From Fragum whitleyi (taxonomy: Eukaryota > Mollusca > Bivalvia > Cardiida > Cardiidae), in contig OX411543.1 of the NCBI GenBank assembly GCA_948146395.1, positions 24,247,026 through 24,311,025 on the forward strand: a DNA stretch of 64,000 bases, read 5' to 3'. This document shows, piece after piece, positions 50,180 through 61,300 of the stretch (positions are counted from its first letter, which is position 1; each line of letters starts with the position of its first letter). The translations under genes were made by a program, and so were the position numbers. Under the pieces are notes generated by a model. That model saw only the letters and a list, made by a program, of their open reading frames with translations, searched no databases and had not been told where the DNA came from.

Positions 50180-50884
50180 ATAACCATTCAGTAAGGTAGA
50201 AAATAGTGTGGAAAAAGAAGAAATTGCTTGTCACAATGTTTTCTCAATCATAAAATCACAGGCAATATAAAGGTAGGGATTAAAAAGCAAAGGGTTAAAT
50301 GAATTTCCGATGGTATAATACCTCTGGTCCACTGATAGATACCCATTCGTTGATCAGCTATTATTGGGGTAAAATTCGAAAGGCATTCAGTCTTAGTGCT
50401 TCGTATTGGTAGTGAAATGACCTCAAAATGACAACAGATATGTACAAAATAGCAGACATATAACAAGTAAATTAAAAGGCCTGGCTTTATTCAATAATAT
50501 TATCAAACAAGGTTAAACATAATTAAAACAGACTTAACATTATTATTGCACCATGAAAAGATTTACAGTTTATACAGAGAAACAGATTAAAGAAGGAGCA
50601 CCTTGAGGGATCAAAATTTCTTGCCTGTAGATTTTTATTGAGGCATATTTTTATGATTTTATTTTAGATGATTCAATCAGTTTCGATACATTCGATTGGC
50701 TGAAATCTGGTTTTATTTCTCCAGAAACAATTTTGATTACATAGGATTTATGTAAGCTTCCAGGTAAAAAAGTCCCATTAGAAATCTGTTTCTTTATAGA
50801 CCAATTTTAATATTTTTGCTTTGTGATATCAATCTATAAGATAGGAAGACCCTTCCCACCTATTAATTACTGAGGAGACTCAAA

Positions 50885-51845
50885 ATAAGCCCCACCTGCC
50901 ATACCTATATTTATAGGCAAATCAAAATTTTGCAAACAATTTCCAAAAGAATCATGAAATGAACATATTGGGGGTCAATCCAAATTTCTTAAACAACTTT
51001 AGAAGAGAGTCACCCAAGGAAAATTCTGGTAAAGTTTCATTGAAATCAGCCCAATGGTTCAGGAGGAGATGTCATTCAAAGATTTTGGGCTCAAAATAGC
51101 CCCACCCTGCTTTGCCCATATTTGGTGGCTAATCCAAATTTCTTGAACAACTTAAGAAGAGAGTCACCCATGGAACATTCTGGCAAAGTTTTATTAAAAT
51201 CCAACCATTGGTTAAGAAGGAGAAGATATTTAAGGAAAAGTTTACGCACAGACGCACACACAACGGACACTCAAACATGACAAAAGATTGCTTGCCTTTG
51301 GCCAGAAGAGCTTACAATGGGCCCAAGAGGGCCTGTATCGCTCCACTGGCTTTAACATCTTTAGACTTTCATTAAATAAAGCTTATTTTGAATGAAAACA
51401 ACACTTTGATTCTCTCAGGACCTATCTTATAATTATTTACTGGGTCTGGCCCACATTGCACCAAATACTAAATAACCCTTAACCAGCATCCCTTTACCCA
51501 TCTTAATAAAACATTAGGCTCAGGTAATGTATTTTTTCTTTTTTGGCTCAAAATAATCCCCGCCCTGCCATGCTTACATTTAAGGGCCAATCAAAATTTA
51601 ACAAAACAATATTTGGAATGGGTCAACAAAGGAACATTCTGTTAAAGTTTCATTGAAATCGGTCCAGTGAATCAGGAGATGTCGTTCAAAGATTTTGGAC
51701 TCAAAATAAACCCTGCCCTGCCATACCCTTATCTATGGGCCCATTCACAATTTTGTGGACAAATTTTGAAAAGGGTCACCAAATGAACATTCTGGTACAG
51801 TTTCATTGAAATCAGCCAATTGGTTTAGGAGAAGATATTAAAAGA
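50885..51845 (-). repeat. Degenerate pearl-like core units
   Basis: AAAGTTTCATTGAAATCAGCCCAATGG, CAAAATAAGCCCC and CCATATTTGGG units in several copies, one with a GCACACACAACGGACAC run and AGAAGAGCTTACAATGGG end near 51300. Confidence 0.5.
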
Positions 51846-51855
51846 TTTCAGGCTC

Positions 51856-52140
51856 AATTGATTGATTGATTGAATGGAGTTTAATGCCGCTTTCAACATT
51901 ATTTCAGTCATATCGCGGCAGCTGGAGCACCTAAAAATGGATTCCTGGTATCTCTCTCTCGCCAGTACAACCATCACATTTTTTCCTAGCCTCCACCTGC
52001 TATCTTACATAGGCCTACGATTATCAACCCATTGGCGAGAGACAAATAGTCGGAAAAAATGAGTGTCACCATCGGGGATCGAACCCGCAAACTCTAGATT
52101 GACAGTCTGACGTGCTACCAACTGCGCTATGACGGCGGCT
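51856..52140 (-). repeat. tRNA-derived SINE, full length
   Basis: On the minus strand the head carries box A TAGCGCAGTTGG (52118-52129) and box B GGGTTCGATCCC (52076-52087). The body follows with the blocks found at 2578 and 20695, and the tail is (ATCA)n. A canonical fold would give a CTGTCAA anticodon loop. It is a SINE, not a tRNA gene, because the body continues beyond the T arm and the acceptor stem is unpaired. Confidence 0.75.
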
Positions 52141-52144
52141 TTTA

Positions 52145-52378
52145 TTTCAGGCTAAAATAAGCCCCACCCTGCCACACCCATGTTTATGGGCCAATCAAAA
52201 TTTTGTGTACAATTTTTGAAAACGTTCACCCAAGAATATTGTGTTTAAGTTTCATTGAAATCGGCCCAGTGGTTTAGGAGGAGAGGCAGTTCAAAGATTT
52301 CGGGCTCAAGATAAGCTGGGCCCTACCATGCCCATATTTATGGGCAAATCAAAGTTTCTTGAACAATTTCTATAAAGG
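52145..52378 (-). repeat. Degenerate pearl-like core units, continued
   Basis: Same GCCCCACCCTGCCACACCC and AGTTTCATTGAAATCGG phrases as 50885-51845, so the SINE interrupted this array. Confidence 0.5.
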
Positions 52379-53092
52379 GTCACCCAAAGAACATCAATGC
52401 CAAGTTTCATTGAAATTGGCCCAATGGTTTGGGAGAAGATTTTTAATGATTTCAAAGTGAAACAAGATGTGTTTGTGAAACACGTATGCCCCGTAACAGC
52501 ATTTTTTTTCAAAGTTTGACCTTGACAGATGACCCTGACCTTGTCACATGACCTTGAGTTTGGTACCAGCGGATGCCGATCATTGAGATCTATCATCATG
52601 CCAAATATTAGCTTTGTATCTTGAATAGGCTTGAAGATATTGGCAAGGTTAAGTTTTCGAGTTAAGTTTTTTCGAAGTTTGACCTTGACAGATGACCTTG
52701 ACCTTGTCACATGACCTTGACTTTGGTACCAGCGGATGCCGATCATTGAGATCTATCATCATGCCAAATATTAGCTTTGTATCTTGAATAGGCTTGAAGA
52801 TATTGGCAAGGTTAAGTTTTCGGGTTAAGTTTTTTCAAAGTTTGACCTTGACAGATGACCTTGACCTTGTCAAATGACTTTGAGTTTGGTACCAGTGGAT
52901 GCGGATCATTGAGATCTATCATCATGCCAAATATAAGCTTTGTGTCTTGAATAGGCTTGAAGATATTGGCAAGGTTAAGTTTGGTTAAGTTTTTGGACAG
53001 ACGGACGGACAGACAGACAGACAGACGGACAGACAGACGGACATGAGTAAAACAATATGCCCCCGATCTCTCGATACGGGGGCATAAAAATG
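52379..53092 (+). repeat. Composite repeat, copy 2, with three core units
   Basis: Same host flank and junction as 49825; three units of about 150 bp (GACCTTGACAGATGACC, GGTACCAGCGGATGC, ATTGGCAAGGTTAAGTTTTC), a long GACAGACGGACGG run, and the end ATACGGGGGCATAAAAA. Confidence 0.7.
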
Positions 53093-53260
53093 CCCCGACC
53101 TGCTACGCCGTAAATTTAGGGGTCAATCCTAATTTCTTAAACAACTATAGAAGAGGGTCATCCAGGGATCATTTCTGCAAAGTTTCGTCAAAATCCATCC
53201 ATGGGTTGAGGATGAGAAGATGTTTAAAGAAAAGTTTCCGCAGGTCAGGACACCCCGCAA
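53093..53260 (+). repeat. Remainder of the host element after the composite
   Basis: GGGTCATCCAGGGATCATTTC and GAAGATGTTTAAAGAAAAGT continue the family interrupted at about 52465. Confidence 0.45.
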
Positions 53261-54890
53261 TGACAGTATGAAGGTTGTCTGGAAAGTTCATAGACAGTCT
53301 GAAGTTCTCAATAATAACTTCCTTATTATTTATAATGTTAATCACAACTCTAATTATTCATGACTTCAGTGCCAAAGAAAAATATTCAATTTTTTTATTG
53401 ACATGTATATGATTGACATGTATATGGCTGTTGCTTTAGCAACCCCATCTAGCAGTCAAAATTATAAGCGTTAATCGATAACGATTGAATACTTTTTCTA
53501 CTTTTTATCTTGTAAAATTTTCAAGGTGATCGCTTCATAAATACTCGAATGAATGAAGATAACTATAGTAAACCGTACAGGATATGTAACGGAAAATGAC
53601 ACTGTCAGACATCGAGGCGGAGCAACATCTGGTCTGCATTTTTCATAAAAATCCGGGAAAGGCGAAGAAATATACCCCTGGACCTAGTATAACAACTACA
53701 GGAACAAATAGCAAATCCTTCTCATCACATTTTTTTTTTCAGTTGAAAATTCCCATTTACTAGTAATAAATAGTTTTTAGCAAAGCTGCTTTAATGCAAA
53801 GTCTGTGTTTTACCTGGGAACATCATTTTGACGAAAGAACGAAGTTTGAAAGTGGTTGAAGAGTCATTCTTCAATAATAAGTGGAGAGGTGAAATAGATG
53901 ATGGTCAAAGCACTTAATGACTTGATTTGTTTATGTATTTGTTTTTTTTCTTTTGAAAGAAAAATCATTTAGATAATTAAACAATACAGACAAATGAGTT
54001 TTGTGCAGTTTTGGTATGGCTTTTAAGAAAATGAAAGTTTTAAGACTACCGTAATACGGAATACACATGACCTTAATTTGACTCAGCTACCAGCATGGCT
54101 TGAAACATTTATGGTAAATTTGTGGTATCTTGAAATATAGTCGAATTTCTTTAATCTTGGATTAGAATGTATTAAGTTGCAAAACAAAGTGGCAAAATTT
54201 GGTGTTCATTCTTTTCATTGGTTATAAGCTATATATATTTTTTTCTAAAAGTGGACAAGGCTTGCTCTTTTATGATCATGGCAAAACACAACGAGAAGGT
54301 TGAAATATAGACAAAATATCGATAAATAACTTCATAATTGGTACTTTAATAAATTCAACTAAAAGTAGCCGTATTTACGTCAACGTCAGACTGTGTGTTA
54401 TGTCATTTTGTGCTCCGCGACAACTAACATGCCATTACAAAATTCCATGTAATTTCATCATTTTTCAGAGAGAATCTCCTTGAAAATTTGCATTATGGCT
54501 CTTTGAATAATATGGAAAATTGATGTGCAATATTAAAAACCCCTAGATAAACAGTTTTTATGTACTAGACGATGTCTAGAACTTTTCAGACAACCCTCAT
54601 AGCTCGCAGTTACAACTTTTTCTTGGTGAGTCATAGATGTTTAAGAAGTTGTAAAAATGACCAAAATAAACATAAACCACACAAAATAATAACATTTGAT
54701 TGGGGAATTTTCAGTGACCTTAATTTTGTGGATATGGGCTTTTATTAGAGGCTTTACGATTTTGTAAAATCACACCAAAAATGGTTGATTTTAACCTCCA
54801 AAAAGGGGGATGGGGTTTTATTATCGCATGGGGCTCTATTAGAGTTTTTATGGTATTTGTCCAACTATTATTTAAAGTAACATGTCATTT
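53261..54890. other. AT-rich intergenic sequence, nothing recognised
   Basis: No repeat ends, no open frame with coding character and no RNA gene. It lies downstream of gene 2 and is the quietest stretch of the window. Confidence 0.5.
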
Positions 54891-54897
54891 GTTTGGC

Positions 54898-55165
54898 CTC
54901 ATAACACAACTTTTTATTGTTTCTCACACGAGCTGATTGTCTCTGTGGCCAAAAGTAACACCTCTTGCACAATTAATGTACCCGTAACCTGTCACTTGGT
55001 TGGCCTTGTATTACTACTTTTCTCATATCCCACTAAAGCTGATGGTGTCTGTTGCCAAAAGTAATACTTTCTCTGTGTTAAAGTACAGTTTATGATGCTA
55101 TTAAAGGCATTAAAGGTATTTTTCCTACGAATATTAAACTTCACCTGTCACTTTGCTGTCACTTT
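54898..55165 (-). pseudogene. Two decayed tandem copies of the end of gene 2 exon d
   Basis: Downstream of the exon d stop the same sequence recurs twice. A copy at about 55010-55160 reads FNIRRKNTFNAFNSIINC and then shifts frame. A copy at about 54898-55000 keeps only INCARGVTFGHRDNQLV and a stop. The units are joined by a shared segment (CCTGTCACTT, GGCCTTGTAACAC). They look like local tandem duplications of the terminal exon, now out of frame or truncated, and no usable acceptor is evident. Confidence 0.6.
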
Positions 55166-55196
55166 GGTGGCCTTGTAACACAACTTTTTTTGTCTC

Positions 55197-55396
55197 TCAA
55201 ACTAGATGGTTGTCTCTGCTACCAAAAGTAACACCTTTGTGACAATTTACAGTGCTATTAAAGGCATTGAAGCTATTTGTTCCACCAATATTAAATGTTA
55301 TATTTGTAGGAGGTGGCTGAATTTGAAAAGAGATTGCTTGAATTTGGCTTTCTGTGTCAGGGCTTGGCCTTGGCTTTGGATTGCAGTTCCGTAATT
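55197..55396 (-). CDS. Gene 2 exon d: terminal exon with RHIM-like segment
   Basis: 200 bp ending in TGA at 55197-55199; acceptor TTCCTGTTACAG enters in phase 1. A Pro/Gln-rich start (LRNCNPKPRPSPDTESQIQ) resembles gene 1 exon 7. The centre, TNITFNIGGTNSFNAFN, followed by a GVTFGSRDN tail, is rich in Asn, Gly, Phe and beta-branched residues. FNIGGTNSF fits the loose RHIM pattern (hydrophobic-x-I/V/L-G-x-x-N-x-hydrophobic) except that N replaces the usual Q and F the usual I/V. A minus-strand AATAAA lies at 54913-54918, about 280 nt after the stop. Amyloid function is an inference. Confidence 0.68.
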
Positions 55397-58300
55397 CTGT
55401 AACAGGAAAAAACAAGTGCATGTCGTATTGCGATGCAATACAGGAGTCCCCCACCGGATAACAAAAAATCCTCTCTTATAATATACCTCCTACTTAATAG
55501 ATCTATAACTGTAAAAGTTTAAAGTTGCAAGCACTTATAGTTTAGGAGATATGATCGGGACAAGAATGTAAGACTAAAAAACAACAAAGGGCAATAACTC
55601 TAAAAAGTGACATGGCAGAGAAACAGTTCTTCTACATGACACTTGTCCTTGATAAGATCTATCAGTGTACTAAGTTTGAAGTTGCTAGCACTTATGGTTT
55701 AGAAGATATGATCCGGACAAAAATGTAAGGGTAAAGACAACAAAGGGCAATAACTCAAAATTTGGGCGTGGCAGAATAACAGTTCTTGAACATGACCATT
55801 GTCCTCAACAAGATCTATCACTGTAAAAAGTTTGAAGTTGCTAGCACTTATAGTTTAGGAGATATGATCCTGACAAGAATGTAAGGGTAAAGACAACAAA
55901 GGGCAATAACTCAAAAAGTGGGTGTGGCTGAGTTACGGATCTTGAACATGACACTTTGCCTCAATGACATCTATAAGCGTACAAAGTTTGAAGTTGCTAG
56001 CACTTATAGTTTAGGAGATATGATCCTGACAAGAATGTAAGGGTAAAAACAACAAAGGGCAATAACTCAAAAAGTGGGCGTGGCAGAGTAACAGTTCTTT
56101 AACATGACACTTCTCCTCAATGAGATCTATAAGTGTACAAAGTTTGAAGTTGCTAGCACTTATAGTTTAGGAGATATGTTCTGGACAAGAATGTAAGGGT
56201 AAAAACAACAAAGGGCAATAACTCAAAAAGTGGGCGTGGCAGAGTAACGGTTCTTAAACATGACACTTCTCCTCAATGAGATCTATAAGTGTACAAAGTT
56301 TGAAGTTGCTAGCACTTATAGTTTAGGAGATATGTTCCGGACAAGAATGTAAGGGTAAAAACAACAAAGGGCAATAACTCAAAAAGTGGGCGTGGCAGAG
56401 TTATGGATCTTGAACATGACACTTCTCCTCAATGAGATCTATAAGTGTACAAAGTTTGAAGTTGCTAGCACTTATACTTTAGGAGATATGATCCGGACAA
56501 GAATGTAAGGGTAAAAACAACAAAGGGCAATAACTCAAAAAGTGGGCGTGGCAGAGTAACGGTTCTTGAACATGACACTTCTCCTCAATGAGATCTATAA
56601 GTGTACAAAGTTTGAAGTTGCTAGCACTTGTACTTTAGGAGATATGATCCGGACAAGAATGTAAGGGTAAAAACAACAAAGGGCAATAACTCAAAAAGTG
56701 GGTGTGGCAGAGTAACGGTTCTTGAACATGACACTGCTCCTCAATGAGATCTATAAGTGTACCAAGTTTGAAGTTGCTAGCACATATGGTTTAGAAGATA
56801 TAGCCCGGACAAAAGCGTGACGGACAGACGGACGGACGGACAGACGGACGGACGGACGGACGGACGGACGGACAGACAGACGGAATCGAGCAAACCTATA
56901 GTCCCCCAACCGGTAACCGGTGGGGGACTAATAACAGTTAAGCATTCCATATTCAATCAATATTATTGACAATCAAGATGTGATTGTAAAACACTAAAGC
57001 CCCTGAAAAGGAATTTTGGTTTTCGTACAGTTTGACTTTGATAAATAACCTTGATTTTGTCAAATGACCTTGGTCTTCAAAGATGTGTAGTGATGGGAGG
57101 AACCGTTCTTTCAAATTAGAGCAAGGAAATTTAGATAGAATACAATTTTCTGAAAATGTTAAGTTGGCAGGTTAAGTTTTCACAGACACATGGCAAAAAG
57201 AAGATAGGACAGACACCTGTAAAACAATATGGTCTGGATCTATCGATGCTGTTACCAAAAGACTAGCTGATAATATTTGTATTAACCCTTTGCTGTTTAA
57301 TCCCTGCTTTTTACATGCCTGTGATTTTATGATTGAGAAAACATTGTGAAAAAAGAAGAAATTGCTTCTGATAAGCAATTTCTTCTTTTTCCACACTGTT
57401 GTCTACCCTACTGAATGGTTATTTTTCAAATTAAAGCCACTTTAAATTTGCGTCTGCAAAACCTTTGAATTTGGACAGGTCCAAAATTTTGTAAAACAGG
57501 AAAGGGTTAATGTTAAATTACTACATAAAATGTGTGTTTACAGGTAGTTAGGGGCATGCGCTAACAGACAAAACTCGGGCGTTTACGTGAGAAAACGTGG
57601 ATTAATCAGTAAATTCATGTGCTGTTAATACATGGCTTTTTTCACTTAAATATCCTCAGTCTGGGCCTATACGCTGTATCAGTTTCTTTATTAAACATTC
57701 ATATAGAGCATAAATAAAGATGTTGATCTTATTCCCCTGTTAAATATTGAGACTTCATAAATTTTCCAAGCAATGTCAGTATAAACAAAGTGACAATGCA
57801 ACACATAACAAAATTTTCTGGCACATTACTTGGTTTGGAGCTAGTTTTGTAGCGATCCTATAAATTATTTTGTAACCTCTGTTTATATAAATACTATAGC
57901 CTTTATTTTTATGCAATAATCATTCATGGTATTTTTGGGGCGATAAAATTTGCATAGACCCTCAAAATGCTTGAACGACCTCTTGCTTTGCACTGGATCG
58001 TTAACCCATTTTTTCCGGTTTCTGCAAATGTTAACGGCCTCAAAAACATGAATTAACCCTATAAAAATCTTTGATATTACCCATACACAAGTAATTATAC
58101 TGTCAATCCAGTAGATTGACAATATTGTTCACTGGTTGTGGCACTTGTTGATATCGAGGATAGTTGGTTGTTTCAGTGTAAGATCCATTTATATATCATT
58201 GAGTGAACAACAACAGCTATATATTTTCATGAGTGGAAGAGCCACGAGTTAAAATATAGCTTTTCTTGATCATGAAATGAGTATTTATTGATCTTACATT

Positions 58301-61300
58301 GAAAACAAACAATTATCTTATTTCTTTTAATGGAAAAATGTGAGAGAAAAATTTAGGAGAAATTTTCTTATAGTGCGCCATTTTTCATGTGATATGCTTT
58401 CCAATGTTTATAATGATTGTCATTTAATGGGCTCCCCTTAGATTACACCAGGTAGGGTGAAATCTACAAAAGAGAATATAATTCTTTTATAACTTCACTG
58501 GTTAGGCAGTGAGTTTATCGAATGATCTATTAGTCAGGTTCAAAATGCCAATTGTATTTGGGCCACTTGAGATGTACAATATCTATGCATGTTTAAAAGA
58601 CAATAATGAAAAAAATCTGAAAATCCTATCATAATTTGTATATTTTCTCCTCAGATAAAAATCAGAAAGCATCTGATGTTGAGAGTCCGGAAGCGTTTTT
58701 CAAACAAGGTTCAATTGTGACTTTGTACTTCATGACCCCAAACTATTTGGAGCTTCTTTGGGTCATGGACAAAAATTGTATAAAATTGCATGATTTAATG
58801 AGACAATGTCACTTTATTTTTGAGTTAGTCTTGAAACCTTTTTTTTTTGACAAAGTACAATTAGGACCTTGTCCTTTGTAAACCAAACAAAAGACTGCAT
58901 GTGCTCAGACTGATCTTTGTATATACTTTCTGCTAATGCAGGAAAATTCTGGGTTCAGCATGTCAAGGGTTAATTTTGCACTTAAATCAGATGCTAATAA
59001 TAGCAAAAAATAACTTGGTTAGTAATCTTTGTTCAGCATCACATCATTTAACATTACCTTCTACCCTTTCGTTGTTTTGAAGTATTTCTCCAGCTACTCG
59101 ATAATCTTTAATTTGAGCAAAGGCAGAGGCAAGAAGCCATCTGACATCTTCTTCAGTCCTTGCCACCACAGCATGCCACTTATCTAGCATCTTGTACAAC
59201 AGTGTTTCAAGCTGAAATAGTCAAACCAACCCATGTCACACTTAACAAGAGTGCAAGAGTAATATACAATAACAGCAAAATGTGTATTAAGCATCCACTA
59301 ACAGGGACACCGAAAACTGGTAGTTAGACAGAATGGTTTGCTTGGAAAACACATTTTGATTACAAATAAGAAGCATTATTTTGATTGAATATGTGTGATA
59401 TTTGGAATTTCTCAATAATCCTATGTATCTAACACTAAAAAGAATCTTCTCAATGAGACGATTCTAATTAGTTTTAACCACATACATTTATTTTTAGACA
59501 AAACTTATCAACTTTTTAAGATATTTTGATTTAAAGAAAGGGAATTTGAAAACAGTCGCTCAATCAAAATGGTTTCTTAATAGACGAGGTCACTGGATCA
59601 AGATTGACTGTACAGAATAATACAGCACATTTTGCCTTTATCCTATACATTCTTTGGTGGTCACCTTCTGAGTGCGTAAAAAATCCGATTTTCTAGTTAC
59701 GCCTATGATGTAATGTACAGACATTCACAAAGACAGACATGGATACTAAAACTCTTTTTCAAATGGTATAGACTAAGACCAGACAGCTCATAATATTTCT
59801 TAATACCATCTGCCAAAGCAGGAATAATATTCTCTGCTCCTCATAACTAAAGAAATACTGAATGCAACAATTTCTTATTTTCCAAAGATTTTTGAACCAA
59901 ATATATTATTTTAAATTTCCAATGCAAACATGTCCCCCTGTCAGTGACCAAAAGGCCTCTAAATCATGCCTCAATCAAGAACAGGTACAGGTACAATTTC
60001 TAATTGTACTCACACAAAACACAATGGATGCCAATTTCGGCAATATTTCAGTCAATATGATGCACCTTATCAGGGGTGTGGAAATACAGAATTTCTCCAC
60101 TTGTCCCTGGACAAGTGAATGCTGATTTCTTACTTGTCCAGGCTCAAAATGAACTTGTCCCCAAAACAGTAGATAGATGAATATTGAGAATATTAAAAAA
60201 CATTGTTTTTAATGAAGAAAATGCTGAAACCCAGCATTTTCTTCATTAAAGACAATTTTTTCTCCCCTTTGATAAAAACATTAGGATGACTTTTCTCCTA
60301 GATCTTTTTAGTACTTTATCAAGACTTGCTCTGGCATTTACTTGTCCACGGACAAGTGGCCTAGGAAAATGTACTTGTCCGCAAGTAGAAAAACCCGCGT
60401 CGGACAAGTTGGGCATGGGAATTCCACATCCCTGCTTATCATAGGTGCCCTTAGGCCTGTCCATGATATCTGTGAGGAGTGTTCAAACATACAAAGCTGG
60501 GGTTTGTTTTCCCCAATTTTAGAATTGCTGGTTTGATTTTTTTCTTAAAAAAAATAAGTAGATAACAGGCGATGTTTACAAGCTAAGATCAGACTGCACA
60601 TCCAGGGCTTGTGTTCGACCCTTAAACCAGGGTTTTGACTCCCAAAATTTTTGGAATACCTTATGTTGACCCTTAGAGTTTATTTTCCTAAAGGGGTCAA
60701 AATGACCCCCTTGAGAGATATTCTAGGGGTCAAAACTGGGATTTGTTACTCAAAGTTTCAATGATATTTCTTGTATACTATCTGAAGTTTTAAAAATTAA
60801 TTTCATCTTCATATCCTTACAAGAATAGGTATTTTGACTCTTAAATCTGCAAAATTCCTCAAATAATTTGATCTTTCTTCCATTTAGACCACTGTCAAAA
60901 AATCAGTTTCAACCAATGGAATTCACTGATTTAGAAGTCGATGAATTCTAATTTTCAAATTCTAACACATGCCTTGACATCTGTCTAGGCTCATCTAAGA
61001 CAGTAATTTCTACAAAAGCTTTGAGTACAGCAGAAGAATGATTGAAAACAGCAAGAAAAAGGATTCCATTTCAAGTCACTCGTCTGAAGAGATGAAGCGG
61101 GTATTTATTAATTTCATTGAGGTATGAAACTAAAAAACATAATCACACTGTATGAATGTGCAAAGCTTTTAGTTTTATACCTGCATGAAATTAAAAAACA
61201 GTCTTTTCATAGCTTATAATTTAATTTCATAAAACAACTAGAAAGCCATGAATGGTTTGAGTCGCTCCACAGGCTTGAAATTCTTGTAAAAGCAAATAAA

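Noticed and set aside
52074..52140. tRNA-like sequence with good A and B boxes
   Set aside because: The acceptor stem does not pair and a SINE body follows, present at two other places without the head; it is a SINE promoter, not a tRNA gene.
55490..56810. Regular 158 bp direct repeats that could suggest a CRISPR or satellite array
   Set aside because: Units are contiguous with no unique spacers, and the array has the pearl-like start, ACGG run and end; the genome is clearly eukaryotic.
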